Shown: positions 26,550 through 35,098 of the stretch, one piece after another
How positions within the stretch are numbered: position 1 is the first letter of the stretch
Layout of the letters: each line of letters opens with the position of its first letter
Source: Synechococcus sp. CB0101
GTDB lineage: Bacteria > Cyanobacteriota > Cyanobacteriia > PCC-6307 > Cyanobiaceae
Length of the DNA: 64,000 nucleotides
Direction of reading: 5' to 3'
Assembly (NCBI RefSeq): GCF_000179235.2
Contig: NZ_CP039373.1
Location: forward strand, 620,032 to 684,031
Program-made: the position numbers and the translations under genes
Notes under the pieces: generated by a model
What the model saw: only the letters and a program-made list of their open reading frames with translations
The model's database searches: none
What the model was told of the DNA's origin: nothing

Positions 26550-26676
26550 TCGCTGCAGATCAGTGATGGCTCCTGACCTCTGACGTTTGGGGCGCCTGCA
26601 GTGTAATGACGGTTTTCGGAACGAACAGGACCGCAACAAAGCTGCATTGATGGCGCGCAGTGCCTGGACGGCTGAC

Positions 26677-27822
26677 TCAGCTGCGCCGCTCGGCCATCAA
26701 GGCTGCAAAACGACCGAAGTGGTGGTCGGCGTCGTGGGGTCCAGGGCTCGCCTCGGGGTGGTACTGAACACCGAAGACTGGCTTCTGGCGATGGGCCAGG
26801 GCCGCCACGGTGCGGTCGTTGAGATTGAAATGGGTGACCTCCACCGCATCGGCAGGGAGCGAAGCCGCATCGATGGCGAAGCCGTGGTTCTGGCTGGTGA
26901 TTTCCACCACGCCTGGACTGCCGCAGGGGTGGTTGAGGCCGCGGTGGCCATAGCCGAGCTTGTAGGTGCTGCCGCCCATGGCCAAACCGAGGATCTGGTG
27001 CCCCAGGCAGATGCCGAACACCGGCAGATTGCTTTGGGCCAGCAAGCCTCGCGCCAGCTCGATGCCGGTGGTGACCGCCGACGGATCCCCGGGGCCGTTG
27101 GAGAGGAACACGCCCTCGGGTTGCAAGGCCAGCACCTGCGCAAGGGTGGCATCAGCGGGCAGCACGGTGATCGCGCAGCCGTGAGCGGCCAGCCGCTCGA
27201 GGATGGCGCGCTTGATGCCGAAATCAATCGCCACCACCCGATAAGGGGTGGCGGGATTGCTCTGCAGGCGCTGATCAAAAGCAGCCGGGCAGAGACTGCT
27301 CCAGTCGTAGGCCGCGTCGGTGCTCACCGTTTGGGCCAGGTTGAGGCCGGCCATCGAGGGAGCTGAACGCACCTGGTCGAGCAGCTGTTGGGGTGTGCTG
27401 CCATCGGTGCTGATCGCGCCGTTGATCGCGCCGCCTTCGCGCAGATGGCGCACCAAGGCCCGCGTATCGATGCCGCGAATCCCCACCACGTTGTGGCGTT
27501 GCAGCCAGGCCTCCAGCGTGTCTTCGCAACGCCAGCTGCTGGGCACAGGCGCCAGCTCTCGGGCGATCACCCCGCGCACATGGGGCGCATCGGCTTCCTG
27601 ATCAGCGCTGTTCACGCCGGTGTTACCCAGTTCCGGATAGGTGAACGTCACCAACTGGCCGGAATAACTGGGATCGGTCATCACCTCCTGATAACCGCTC
27701 ATCCCGGTGTTGAACACCACCTCACCCACCGCAGTACCGCTGGCACCGAAGGCTTCACCGCGCAGCACCAGGCCATCGGCCAGCACGAGCAGGGCGGGAG
27801 ATGGGGAAGAAGCTGTGGTCAT
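26677..27822 (-). CDS. carA: Carbamoyl-phosphate synthase small subunit
   Basis: A 381-residue CarA. The N-terminal half has '[20 protein letters not shown]' and '[18 protein letters not shown]'; the C-terminal class I glutamine amidotransferase domain has '[18 protein letters not shown]' with the nucleophile Cys and '[16 protein letters not shown]' with the His-Glu pair. It releases ammonia from glutamine for carbamoyl phosphate, which feeds arginine and pyrimidine synthesis. carB is not in the window. Start chosen at the ATG at 27822 ([17 protein letters not shown]); upstream codons are unlike the family. It ends 37 bases upstream of the STAS region. Confidence 0.96.
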   Translation of the reverse strand: MTTASSPSPALLVLADGLVLRGEAFGASGTAVGEVVFNTGMSGYQEVMTDPSYSGQLVTFTYPELGNTGVNSADQEADAPHVRGVIARELAPVPSSWRCEDTLEAWLQRHNVVGIRGIDTRALVRHLREGGAINGAISTDGSTPQQLLDQVRSAPSMAGLNLAQTVSTDAAYDWSSLCPAAFDQRLQSNPATPYRVVAIDFGIKRAILERLAAHGCAITVLPADATLAQVLALQPEGVFLSNGPGDPSAVTTGIELARGLLAQSNLPVFGICLGHQILGLAMGGSTYKLGYGHRGLNHPCGSPGVVEITSQNHGFAIDAASLPADAVEVTHFNLNDRTVAALAHRQKPVFGVQYHPEASPGPHDADHHFGRFAALMAERRS

Positions 27823-27853
27823 GCCCCCATCATCCCCTCCAGCGGGATCAGGG

Positions 27854-28888
27854 CTAACGGGAAGCCAAGGCTGCGCGCAGGCGCTCAAACCGCTGCCAGG
27901 CTTCACCGCTCGCCATCGCTGCAAGCGCCACGGGCACGGCAGCTGCCACGGACTCGGCGCAACCCGATGCCCAGAGCACTAAGGCCGAATTAAGGGCCAC
28001 CACATCGCGCTGGGCCACGCTGCCGCGCCCCTGCAGAACGGCCTCCAGGATCGCCTGGTTCTCAGCCAGCTCACCGCCCACCAGCGCCTGCATCGGGGCT
28101 TCCGACAAACCGAGCGCTGCCGGCGTGATCGTTTCAGAGCGCACCGAGCCCGCCTCGATCAACCGCAATTCGCTCGGACCCGATAACGACGCCTCATCCA
28201 GGCCACCATGACCGTGCACCACCACAGCTCGGCGCAGGCCCAGGCGAGCCAGGGCATCCGCCATCGGATCCAACAGATCGGAGGCACCGACACCCAACAC
28301 CTGGGTATCCGGGCGCAGCGGATTCACAAGAGGACCGAGCAGGTTGAACACCGTGCGCACCCCCAGGGCACGGCGCAGTGGAGCCAGCCCCACCAGGGCC
28401 GGATGCCAGCCCGGGGCAAATAAGAAGGTGACACCTGCGGGCTCAAGGGCCGCCACCACCTGCTCGGCTGGGGCTTTGAGATTGAGCCCCGCGGCCTCGA
28501 GCACATCAGCCGAACCCACCTTGCCGCTGGCGCTGCGGTTGCCGTGTTTGGCCACGTGGGCGCCGCAGGCCGCCGCCACAAACGCAACGGCCGTGGAGAT
28601 GTTGAACGTGTTGGCCCCATCGCCCCCGGTACCGCAGGTATCCACCAGGGGCAGCTCAGGCCGTGGGCCAGGCAACGGGCAGGCCTGGCGCAGCACCTGG
28701 GCCATCGCCGCCAGCTCCTCACCATTCACCCCCTTGGCCCGCAGGGCAGCAAGCAAGGCACCCGTGAGCACCGGCTCAAGCTCTTCGGCGAGCCAGGCCT
28801 GCATCAGGGCTGCGGCTTGTTCTGTCTGAAGCGATTTCCCCTGCAACAGCTGCTCCAGCAGCGCGGGCCAGGACGAAACAGCGGCCAT
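27854..28888 (-). CDS. trpD: Anthranilate phosphoribosyltransferase
   Basis: A 344-residue TrpD starting [20 protein letters not shown]. The PRPP-binding loop '[19 protein letters not shown]' and '[20 protein letters not shown]' are intact, and '[20 protein letters not shown]' lies in the second half. It joins anthranilate to phosphoribosyl pyrophosphate, the second committed step of tryptophan synthesis. It lies directly upstream of carA (31 bases) on the same strand. Other trp genes are absent, as usual in cyanobacteria, where they are dispersed. Confidence 0.96.
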   Translation of the reverse strand: MAAVSSWPALLEQLLQGKSLQTEQAAALMQAWLAEELEPVLTGALLAALRAKGVNGEELAAMAQVLRQACPLPGPRPELPLVDTCGTGGDGANTFNISTAVAFVAAACGAHVAKHGNRSASGKVGSADVLEAAGLNLKAPAEQVVAALEPAGVTFLFAPGWHPALVGLAPLRRALGVRTVFNLLGPLVNPLRPDTQVLGVGASDLLDPMADALARLGLRRAVVVHGHGGLDEASLSGPSELRLIEAGSVRSETITPAALGLSEAPMQALVGGELAENQAILEAVLQGRGSVAQRDVVALNSALVLWASGCAESVAAAVPVALAAMASGEAWQRFERLRAALASR

Positions 28889-28925
28889 GGGGAGCAATCA
28901 GATGGGGCTGATGTAGCAGAAAAGT

Positions 28926-29264
28926 TCAGGGACTGTCCTGATCGGCGGTGTCGAAACCTGAGCCCACGGCCTGCTCCTGCGCTTCAGCACCGGGGCGATA
29001 CCCGGAGGCCCAGATCGCCCGGCAGCGTTGATTGAGTTCCGCATGGCTGAACCCCCACAGGCGAAGCGTTTTCTCCAGATCGTCCTGAAGGTCGAGAGCG
29101 CCGGGGAAGCCGGCGTAGCGCATCAACAGCCGGCCCAGATCCACCAGCTGGGCATCAACGGGCTGCTGGGTGGCCAGCAGGGAATCCACCAGCTCGCGAT
29201 CGCTGGCATACAAAGGATGCTGTTGCTCGGGCTGATCGCTGGCGGGCATCAGATCGTGCGGCAC
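28926..29264 (-). CDS. DUF3288 family protein
   Basis: A 112-residue soluble protein with 'QQHPLYASDRELVDSLLA' near the start, 'LGRLLMRYAGFPGALDLQDD' in the middle and 'LWGFSHAELNQRCRAIWASG' towards the end. These are the conserved blocks of the cyanobacterial DUF3288 family, function unknown. The start may be the GTG at 29264 or the ATG at 29249. It is upstream of trpD with 37 bases between, and divergent from the ABC exporter with a 38-base gap. Confidence 0.8.
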   Translation of the reverse strand: MPHDLMPASDQPEQQHPLYASDRELVDSLLATQQPVDAQLVDLGRLLMRYAGFPGALDLQDDLEKTLRLWGFSHAELNQRCRAIWASGYRPGAEAQEQAVGSGFDTADQDSP

Positions 29265-29302
29265 GGCTGGCTCCCTAGGTTGGCAGCTTCCTGCGGTGCG
29301 AC

Positions 29303-31069
29303 ATGGCAGCCATCCGGTTCGGATTGATCGGGCGCTACCTGCGGCCCTATCGCCGCACGGTGCTGCTGGGTGTGGCGGCGTTGGTGGTGGTGAACCTGCT
29401 GAGCGTCGCCCTGCCGCTGCTGGTGCGCGGCGTGATCGATGACCTGCAGGATGGTTTCACCTTCAGCGATGTGCTCCGTCAAGCCGCGCTGATCATCGCC
29501 CTGGCCACCGTGATGGGTGGCGTGAGGCTGTGGTCACGCATGTTGGTGTTCGGCGTGGGACGCCAGGTAGAAGCGAGCCTCAAGCAGCAGATCTTCGATC
29601 ACATGCTCCGCCAGGAGCCGGGTTGGGTGCAGACCACCGGCAGCGGAGAAGTGATCAGCCGCGCCACCAGCGACGTGGAAAACGTGCGGCGCCTGCTCGG
29701 TTTCGCCGTGCTCAGCCTCACCAACACGGTGCTGGCCTATGCCCTCACACTGCCGGCGATGCTCGCCATCGATCCCCTGCTCAGCCTGGCGGCGGTGGGG
29801 CTCTACCCCTTAATGCTGGTCACCGTGCGCCTGTTCGGTGGGCGGATGATGCGGCAGCAGCGGCGCCAGCAGGAAGCCCTCGCCCAGCTCAGCGATCTGA
29901 TCCAGGAAGACCTCTCCGGGATCAATGCAATCAAGATCTACGGCCAGGAGGCCACCGAACGGCAAGCCTTCGAAACCCGCAATCGCCGCTACCGCGACGA
30001 CGCGCTGCAGCTAGCCCGCACCCGCAGCACCTTGTTTCCGCTGCTGGAGGGCATCTCCTCGGTGAGCCTGCTACTGCTGCTCGCCCTGGGCAGCGGCCAG
30101 CTGGAAACCGGGCGCCTGAGCATTGGCGATCTGGTGGCGTTAATCCTGTATGTGGAGCGCTTGGTCTTCCCCACCGCACTGCTGGGCTTCACCCTCAACA
30201 CCTTCCAGACCGGCCAGGTGAGCCTTGAGCGGGTGGAAGAGCTGCTGCGGCGCAAACCACAGGTCACCTCACCGGCGCAGCCTCAGGAGATCGCCCCACC
30301 GCAGCAGGCCGGCCGCCGGGCCGCCTCTGTGGAGGCCCACAACCTTTCGCTGCGCTATCCCGATGCAGATCGCCTGGCGCTTGATGGCGTGAGCTTCCGC
30401 CTGGAACCGGGCGAACTGGTGGCGGTGGTGGGCCCGGTGGGCTGCGGCAAAACCACCCTGGCCCGGGCCCTGGGCCGCATGGTGGAGGTACCCGAGGGCG
30501 CGCTGTTCCTCAACGGCACCGACATCACCCAGGTGGAGCTCGATCAACTGCGCCGCCAGGTGGCCCTGGTGCCGCAGGAGGGCTACCTGTTCACCGCCAC
30601 CCTGGCCGACAACCTGCGCTACGGCGAACCCAGTGCCGGCCAGGAGCAGGTGGAGGCTGCCGCGATCCAGGCACGGCTCGAGGGAGACATCCGCGGCTTC
30701 CCCGATGGTTACAGCACGCTCGTGGGAGAACGGGGCATCACCCTCAGCGGCGGCCAGCGGCAGCGCACCGCCCTGGGCAGGGCCCTGCTGGTGCAGGCCC
30801 CGCTTCTGGTGCTCGACGATGCGCTGGCGAGCGTGGACAACAACACCGCCGCCGACATCCTCCAATCGGTGCGCAGCCAGCAGGACCGCACGATCCTGAT
30901 GATCAGCCACCAGCTCTCGGCCGCCGCCGCCTGCGATCGCATCCTGGTGATGGATGGCGGCCGCCTGGTGCAGCAAGGCCACCACAACGAGCTTGTGCAG
31001 CAGAGCGGCACCTACAGACGGCTCTGGGAGCGCGAGCAGGCAGAGCAGCAGCTGAGCCAGGCAGCCTGA
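29303..31069 (+). CDS. ABC exporter, fused permease and ATPase
   Basis: A 588-residue half-transporter. Residues about 15-310 hold six membrane helices of the ABCB type, with 'TGSGEVISRATSDVENVR' as the typical coupling segment. The ATPase domain has Walker A 'GPVGCGKTTLARALG', the signature 'LSGGQRQRTALGRALL' and Walker B 'LLVLDDALASVD'. Such proteins work as homo- or heterodimers and export lipids, peptides or drugs; the substrate is unknown. One irregularity: the Walker B aspartate is followed by Asp rather than the usual catalytic Glu (LVLDDAL), seen in one partner of heterodimeric exporters. Confidence 0.9.
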   Translation: MAAIRFGLIGRYLRPYRRTVLLGVAALVVVNLLSVALPLLVRGVIDDLQDGFTFSDVLRQAALIIALATVMGGVRLWSRMLVFGVGRQVEASLKQQIFDHMLRQEPGWVQTTGSGEVISRATSDVENVRRLLGFAVLSLTNTVLAYALTLPAMLAIDPLLSLAAVGLYPLMLVTVRLFGGRMMRQQRRQQEALAQLSDLIQEDLSGINAIKIYGQEATERQAFETRNRRYRDDALQLARTRSTLFPLLEGISSVSLLLLLALGSGQLETGRLSIGDLVALILYVERLVFPTALLGFTLNTFQTGQVSLERVEELLRRKPQVTSPAQPQEIAPPQQAGRRAASVEAHNLSLRYPDADRLALDGVSFRLEPGELVAVVGPVGCGKTTLARALGRMVEVPEGALFLNGTDITQVELDQLRRQVALVPQEGYLFTATLADNLRYGEPSAGQEQVEAAAIQARLEGDIRGFPDGYSTLVGERGITLSGGQRQRTALGRALLVQAPLLVLDDALASVDNNTAADILQSVRSQQDRTILMISHQLSAAAACDRILVMDGGRLVQQGHHNELVQQSGTYRRLWEREQAEQQLSQAA

Positions 31070-31171
31070 TCCGCGCTTCAAGCCACCGCCGGATTCGATC
31101 ACACTCTGTGCCTGTCACCAGACAAGGTGCAGCGGCGTGGCTTAGCTGGAAGCACGCTCCGCGCCGCTGCC

Positions 31172-31426
31172 ATGACCACCGGTGTGCCCTACCGACTGCG
31201 CTGCACCCTCACCTTCGGGGATATCTACGGCCAGATCCTGATTTGGATGCTGGTGATGTTCGTGAGCTTGGCGGCCGGCCTGGCCCTGATGGGCGCCAGT
31301 AAACCGTTGTTTGCCCTGGTGGGTGTGGGGCTGATCCTGGTGCTCTCGCTGCCGTTCCTGCTCTTCGCCTTCACCACCACGCTGCTGAACCACATCGCCC
31401 TGGAACCCGGCGCACCACAAGGTTGA
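31172..31426 (+). CDS. Small two-helix membrane protein
   Basis: An 84-residue protein starting MTTGVPYRLRCTLTFGDIYG, with two hydrophobic helices (about residues 22-41 and 46-69) and short polar ends. The hydrophilic N-terminus probably faces the cytoplasm. I recall similar short proteins in other picocyanobacteria but no function. It sits 102 bases after the ABC exporter and 39 bases before msrA, same strand. The preceding gap shows no clear promoter. Confidence 0.68.
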   Translation: MTTGVPYRLRCTLTFGDIYGQILIWMLVMFVSLAAGLALMGASKPLFALVGVGLILVLSLPFLLFAFTTTLLNHIALEPGAPQG

Positions 31427-31465
31427 GCGCCGTAGGCTGACCCCAGCACATCGGCTGCGGCATCA

Positions 31466-32221
31466 GTGTTCGGACTGTTTCAGGGACTGGGTGGATCCAA
31501 GGGCGCGTTGATCGCCCCCGATGCCGCGCTGCCCGGCCGCACCGAGCCCATTGCCACGGCCGACCGCCATGTGGTGCTCGGCACCGCCCTGAAAGCACCG
31601 CTCAGCACCAGCCAGCAAGAGGCTCTCTTCGGCTGCGGCTGCTTCTGGGGTGCGGAAAAAGGCTTCTGGCGCCTGCCTGGCGTGATCAGCACCGCCGTGG
31701 GTTATGCCGGCGGCTACACCCCGAATCCCACCTATGAGGAGGTGTGCTCAGGCCGCACCGGGCACACCGAAGTGGTGCGGGTGGTGTGGGACGTCAACGC
31801 CATTGATTTCAGCGACCTGCTCAAGCTGTTCTGGGAATGCCACGACCCCACCCAAGGCATGGCCCAGGGACATGACACCGGCACTCAATACCGCTCAGCG
31901 ATCTATGTGAACGACCCAGAGCTGCTCAAGGTTGCTGAAGCCTCCCGCGATCGCTACCAGGAACTGCTGAACGCCAACGGCAAGGCAGCGATCACCACCG
32001 AGATCGCAACCGGTAAGCCCTTCTTCTTCGCGGAGACCTACCACCAGCAGTATCTGGCGCGTCCCGGCAGCCGCCCCTACTGCTCAGCTCGGCCCAGCGG
32101 CGTGCTGCTGGATGGGTTCGAGGGCTCGGCCTACAAGTTGCCCGCATCGGTCTGGAGCCACTACGACTGGTCGATCGATCACTGCGTGCTGCGGGGCGAA
32201 AACGCTCCGATTGGCTTCTAA
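31466..32221 (+). CDS. msrA: Peptide-methionine (S)-S-oxide reductase
   Basis: A 251-residue MsrA. The active-site motif GCFWGAE is at residues 58-64 with the catalytic Cys59, inside 'LFGCGCFWGAEKGFWRLPGV', and later segments 'GHTEVVRVVWD' and 'FWECHDPTQG' complete the fold. It repairs oxidised methionine. The N-terminal 45 residues extend beyond the catalytic core and the C-terminus is longer than the minimal enzyme, with a 'YCSARPSGVLL' Cys that may resolve the disulfide. Start is a GTG at 31466. Confidence 0.95.
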   Translation: MFGLFQGLGGSKGALIAPDAALPGRTEPIATADRHVVLGTALKAPLSTSQQEALFGCGCFWGAEKGFWRLPGVISTAVGYAGGYTPNPTYEEVCSGRTGHTEVVRVVWDVNAIDFSDLLKLFWECHDPTQGMAQGHDTGTQYRSAIYVNDPELLKVAEASRDRYQELLNANGKAAITTEIATGKPFFFAETYHQQYLARPGSRPYCSARPSGVLLDGFEGSAYKLPASVWSHYDWSIDHCVLRGENAPIGF

Positions 32222-32228
32222 CTGCGTT

Positions 32229-32519
32229 GTGATTGCTCTGCTGCTTCCGCTGCTGGCCCTCAGCAGCCCCTGGTGGGAGGACTACGACATCCGCGACCGC
32301 TTTCTCTGCGGCGATCAGGGTGTGCTGGTGGTGGAACGCAATGACGCCCAGGCTTCGTTGATCAGCGGCCGCAACCGCTTCACCCTGTTCCGCGTGGCGA
32401 GCAGCCAACCTGGTGTTCGCTACGGAAGCGAGGCGATGGAGCTGATCCTCTGGGGCGACAGCCTCACCCTGGAGCAGGGCCGCCGCAAGCTGCAATGCAC
32501 CCGCACCGATCAAGCCTGA
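32229..32519 (+). CDS. Small secreted or membrane-anchored protein
   Basis: A 96-residue protein, starting at GTG 32229, 7 bases after the msrA stop. A hydrophobic N-terminus (VVIALLLPLLALSS) looks like a signal peptide or anchor. The mature part starts WWEDYDIRDRFLCGDQGVLV and contains two Cys (FLCGD, LQCTR) about 60 residues apart. The overall pattern of a short beta-rich domain with two Cys recalls MliC-type lysozyme inhibitor folds, but that is only a guess. Probably co-transcribed with msrA and the next gene. Confidence 0.62.
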   Translation: MIALLLPLLALSSPWWEDYDIRDRFLCGDQGVLVVERNDAQASLISGRNRFTLFRVASSQPGVRYGSEAMELILWGDSLTLEQGRRKLQCTRTDQA

Positions 32520-32526
32520 GCCCCGG

Positions 32527-32733
32527 ATGAATCCTTTACCCGACCGCACCGTGATCCTCGGGATGTTGATCACCCTCGGATTGGTCTTTGCCGTGGTGTT
32601 CTGGTTTGTGCGGCTGGCTCCATCGCCAGAACCAGCCCTGCAATGGCGCGATGCAGCACCCCTTTCACCCAAGACAGCCCCAGCGCCGCAACAGCCATTG
32701 CTGCCGGGTCAGCGCAATGCCGAGCTGATCTGA
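32527..32733 (+). CDS. Small single-span membrane protein
   Basis: A 68-residue protein starting MNPLPDRTVILGMLITLGLV, with one hydrophobic helix (about residues 8-29) followed by a Pro/Ala-rich hydrophilic tail. It begins 7 bases after the previous gene, so it likely belongs to the msrA unit. No family recognised. The tail is low in complexity and may be unstructured. Confidence 0.55.
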   Translation: MNPLPDRTVILGMLITLGLVFAVVFWFVRLAPSPEPALQWRDAAPLSPKTAPAPQQPLLPGQRNAELI

Positions 32734-32780
32734 GCCAACCAGATCCCAGGCTTGTGGGTGACAATGCCCCGGCGGCGTGG

Positions 32781-33140
32781 ATGCCGCGCCCATCCCTGAA
32801 CATCAGCGTGGCTCCAAAACCCCAGCGACAGCTCCATCCGCTGCCCCGGGGTCTGGTGGAGCTCTACGGCCTGCTGGCGGTGCTGTTCGTGCTGGTGCCC
32901 GAATGGATGGCCGATGGAGCTCTGGCGGGTCTGCGGGGAGGGCAGAGCGGCAGTGACCTGCCCATGACCAGCTCCGCCTGGCAGCGCATCCCGGAACTGC
33001 GGCTGGCAGCGATGAATCTGAGGGAGCTGCGGGAGCTCGCCAAGGCTCTGCGCCTGTGGGGTTACAGCAGCCTCAACCGGGAGGAACTCACCGCCTCGCT
33101 TCTGCGCAAAATCCAGGCCAGACGCGGGAAGGCGCTGTGA
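32781..33140 (+). CDS. Conserved hypothetical with Rho-N-like C-terminal domain
   Basis: A 119-residue protein starting MPRPSLNISVAPKPQRQLHP. It has a short hydrophobic helix (GLVELYGLLAVLFVLVP) in the middle and a C-terminal 'LRELRELAKALRLWGYSSLN' followed by 'REELTASLLRK'. The latter resembles the Rho N-terminal or SAP-like helix-extended-helix that binds nucleic acid. The ATG at 32781 is chosen; the frame extends upstream inside the preceding gene. Its TGA stop lies within the proposed promoter of the tRNA gene that follows. Confidence 0.65.
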   Translation: MPRPSLNISVAPKPQRQLHPLPRGLVELYGLLAVLFVLVPEWMADGALAGLRGGQSGSDLPMTSSAWQRIPELRLAAMNLRELRELAKALRLWGYSSLNREELTASLLRKIQARRGKAL

Positions 33141-33144
33141 TAAT
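33136..33144 (+). promoter_or_regulatory. Extended -10 promoter element for tRNA-Pro
   Basis: TGTGATAAT has a TG dinucleotide one base before GATAAT, which differs from TATAAT at one position. It ends 11 bases upstream of the tRNA 5' end, at the right distance for a transcript starting near the tRNA. No good -35 hexamer is seen, as is common for extended -10 promoters. It overlaps the stop codon of the upstream gene. Confidence 0.45.
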
Positions 33145-33155
33145 TTCTTTCTCGC

Positions 33156-33229
33156 CGGGGCGTAGCGCAGCTTGGTAGCGCACCACTTTGGGGTAGTGGG
33201 GGTCGTGGGTTCAAATCCCGCCGCTCCGA
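33156..33229 (+). tRNA. tRNA-Pro (anticodon GGG)
   Basis: A 74-base cloverleaf. The acceptor arms CGGGGCG and CGCTCCG pair in all seven positions (one G-U) and are followed by discriminator A. The D arm contains AGCGCAGCTTGGTAGCGC, and the anticodon stem CCACT/AGTGG encloses the loop TTGGGGT with anticodon GGG, which reads CCC and CCU proline codons. The T arm contains GGTTCAAAT. CCA is not encoded. A promoter-like element lies upstream and a strong terminator downstream. Confidence 0.96.
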
Positions 33230-33244
33230 TTTCAACCGGCTTTC

Positions 33245-33270
33245 AACCACCCCTCCGGGTGGTTTTTTTT
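33245..33270 (+). terminator. Rho-independent terminator after tRNA-Pro
   Basis: AACCACCC and GGGTGGTT form an 8-base perfect stem around the tetraloop CTCC, followed by an uninterrupted run of T. It begins 15 bases after the tRNA 3' end and would end the tRNA transcript. This is the clearest intrinsic terminator in the window. The gene on the other side ends at 33285 on the reverse strand. Confidence 0.9.
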
Positions 33271-33284
33271 ATGCCCGGCAGCAT

Positions 33285-33536
33285 TCACTGCAGCCGGGTA
33301 TGCACCCGATAACAAGCCAGCCAACGGTTCACCCGAGGGCGAAGGCTGGGAGGCACTTCCTCCAGCAACTGCGACAACTCGAGCGCACCAAGACGGCGCA
33401 GGTCACGCACGTCCACATGCCAGAGCGCCTCGGCCTCACGGATGAGCCGAGCCCAGGTGCGGGTGTCCTGCCAGCGTTGGACGCGCTGATGCACAGGGGG
33501 TGGATGGCGGGGGTGTCCGCGGGCGGAAACAGCCAT
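33285..33536 (-). CDS. Hypothetical protein
   Basis: An 83-residue basic protein starting MAVSARGHPRHPPPVHQRVQ. The N-terminal 25 residues are Pro/His/Arg-rich; the rest looks helical, with 'WARLIREAEALWHVDVRDLR' and 'LELSQLLEEVPPSLRPRVNR'. A frame open to 33563 (GTG) gives nine more residues. I do not recognise a family, but the amphipathic pattern and its place between the tRNA terminator and the exonuclease gene favour a real gene. Confidence is moderate because high-GC DNA produces spurious frames. Confidence 0.5.
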   Translation of the reverse strand: MAVSARGHPRHPPPVHQRVQRWQDTRTWARLIREAEALWHVDVRDLRRLGALELSQLLEEVPPSLRPRVNRWLACYRVHTRLQ

Positions 33537-33640
33537 CGCACGCAGCCTCGAAGCTTCATCCACACCATGGCCGCAAATGCCCTGGGCCGTTGAAAGCAGC
33601 GTTTCACCTTCCTATAGATGAAGGAAAACCAGCGGAGCCG

Positions 33641-34555
33641 CTAGGCCGAACGGCGCTGCTGATCACCCTCCACAGGCACCACCGGGAAGGTCAACAACGC
33701 CGCCTCCCGCTCCGACAAGCGACGGCTCCAAGCCCCACTCACGGGCTCGTTCCAGCGGAAGCCGGCTTCACGGGCCTTATGGCGCTCCTCATACGACAAG
33801 CGTGCGCGGTAGAGCCGCCGCGGCTCCAGGCCCTGTTGCAGCAGCGGCTCGAGATCGCTGCAGCGCTCAAACACCTGAGCCAGATATATGCAGTCGGTGA
33901 GGGCGCGGTGGGCGGCCCACACCGGCACGCTGTAAGCAAGCGCCAGATCCCGCACCGATGGATTCGAGCGCAGGTGGCGATCCGCCGGCCAGCGGATGTC
34001 CTCCATGGAGCACAGCCAAGGCTTGTCGATCGCGGGCAACGGAGCGATGCCGAACCATTGGCGATCAAAAGCCGCGTTGTGGGCCACCACCACATCTGAA
34101 GCGGCCAGCAGTGCCTCAAACCACTGCAAGCCCTGTTGCCAGGGCTGAGGCTGCTGCGTGAGCCGTGGATCAATCCCGTTCACCGCCTGGGCTGGGTTTT
34201 GCTCGCAGGGGAGCAGCAACGACACCTGGCTCAGCACGGAACGGCGGGGCACATCAAAGAGCACGGCCCCCAGCTCGATGCAGCGATCACGCTGAGGGTC
34301 GAGGCCGGTGGTTTCGGTGTCGAGGATCAACAGCCGCTGGGGCACCAGAGGTGCAGGGATTTCAGGCAGAGGCTCAGGCGCTGACTGGGGTTCAGGCGCT
34401 GACTTGGATTCCGGCTCGGACTCGGGCTGGAGCTCAGCAACCGGCTCCGGCCGATCCGGCTCAGGAGGAGCCTGAGGCGATGCCGCAACCGGAGCCTGCA
34501 TCAGGCTCAACAGGTCCACCTGCTCCCAGGGTTGCAGAGGTTCAGCCGGGGCCAT
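33641..34555 (-). CDS. DEDDh-family 3'-5' exonuclease
   Basis: A 304-residue protein. Residues 1-72 are a Pro/Glu/Ala-rich linker with repeats of 'SAPEPQ' type and are likely disordered. The exonuclease domain starts with 'RLLILDTETTGLDP' (Asp79, Glu81), then 'VVAHNAAFDRQW' (Asp) and 'AHRALTDCIYL' (His and Asp), which make a complete DEDDh active site like the DNA polymerase III epsilon subunit. A C-terminal module, 'KAREAGFRWN' with 'GAWSRRLSE', follows. It may act in DNA repair or proofreading, but it is not a plain DnaQ because of the extra ends. Confidence 0.85.
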   Translation of the reverse strand: MAPAEPLQPWEQVDLLSLMQAPVAASPQAPPEPDRPEPVAELQPESEPESKSAPEPQSAPEPLPEIPAPLVPQRLLILDTETTGLDPQRDRCIELGAVLFDVPRRSVLSQVSLLLPCEQNPAQAVNGIDPRLTQQPQPWQQGLQWFEALLAASDVVVAHNAAFDRQWFGIAPLPAIDKPWLCSMEDIRWPADRHLRSNPSVRDLALAYSVPVWAAHRALTDCIYLAQVFERCSDLEPLLQQGLEPRRLYRARLSYEERHKAREAGFRWNEPVSGAWSRRLSEREAALLTFPVVPVEGDQQRRSA

Positions 34556-34633
34556 GGAGCGCTGCGCGTCGGCTTCATGATCCCAGGCCGCGCCAGGCCC
34601 TGCCTAGGGTTTCGGCAACCTCTTCCTTTCGTC

Positions 34634-35098
34634 TTGGCAGCAGCCCTGAGCAGCGGCGATCGCGCACCCCTGATTGCCCTCGCCGATCAGCACGGCACCG
34701 AACAACGCAGCGATCAACTTGGCGGCAAAGCCCTGGTGCTCTTCTTCTATCCCAAAGACGACACCCCTGGCTGCACGATGGAGGCCTGCGCCTTTCGCGA
34801 TAGCTACAGCGATCTGCAGGCCATGGGCGCCGAGGTGTGGGGCGTGAGCGGCGATAACGCCGCCAGCCATCAGCGCTTTGCCCAGCGCCACAACCTCCCC
34901 TACCCCCTACTGGTGGACAAAGGCAATCAACTGCGCAAGGCCTTCGGTGTGCCGAGCGTGTTGGGACTGCTGCCGGGCCGCGTCACCTATGTGATCGATG
35001 GCGAGGGAGTGATTCGCCATGTGTTCAACAACTTGCTCGATGGTCCGGCCCATCGCCGCGAAGCGATCGAGGCTCTCAAGGCACTGCGACAGCCATGA
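34634..35098 (+). CDS. bcp: Peroxiredoxin Q / BCP
   Basis: A 154-residue thioredoxin-fold peroxiredoxin. 'LFFYPKDDTPGCTMEACAFR' holds the peroxidatic Cys47 and resolving Cys52, the C-x4-C arrangement of atypical 2-Cys PrxQ enzymes. It reduces hydrogen peroxide and alkyl hydroperoxides using thioredoxin. The TTG at 34634 is chosen because it gives the usual length; an ATG at 34577 in the same frame would add 19 residues. The TGA overlaps the next gene's ATG (ATGA), so the DUF1350 gene is coupled to it. Confidence 0.88.
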   Translation: MAAALSSGDRAPLIALADQHGTEQRSDQLGGKALVLFFYPKDDTPGCTMEACAFRDSYSDLQAMGAEVWGVSGDNAASHQRFAQRHNLPYPLLVDKGNQLRKAFGVPSVLGLLPGRVTYVIDGEGVIRHVFNNLLDGPAHRREAIEALKALRQP

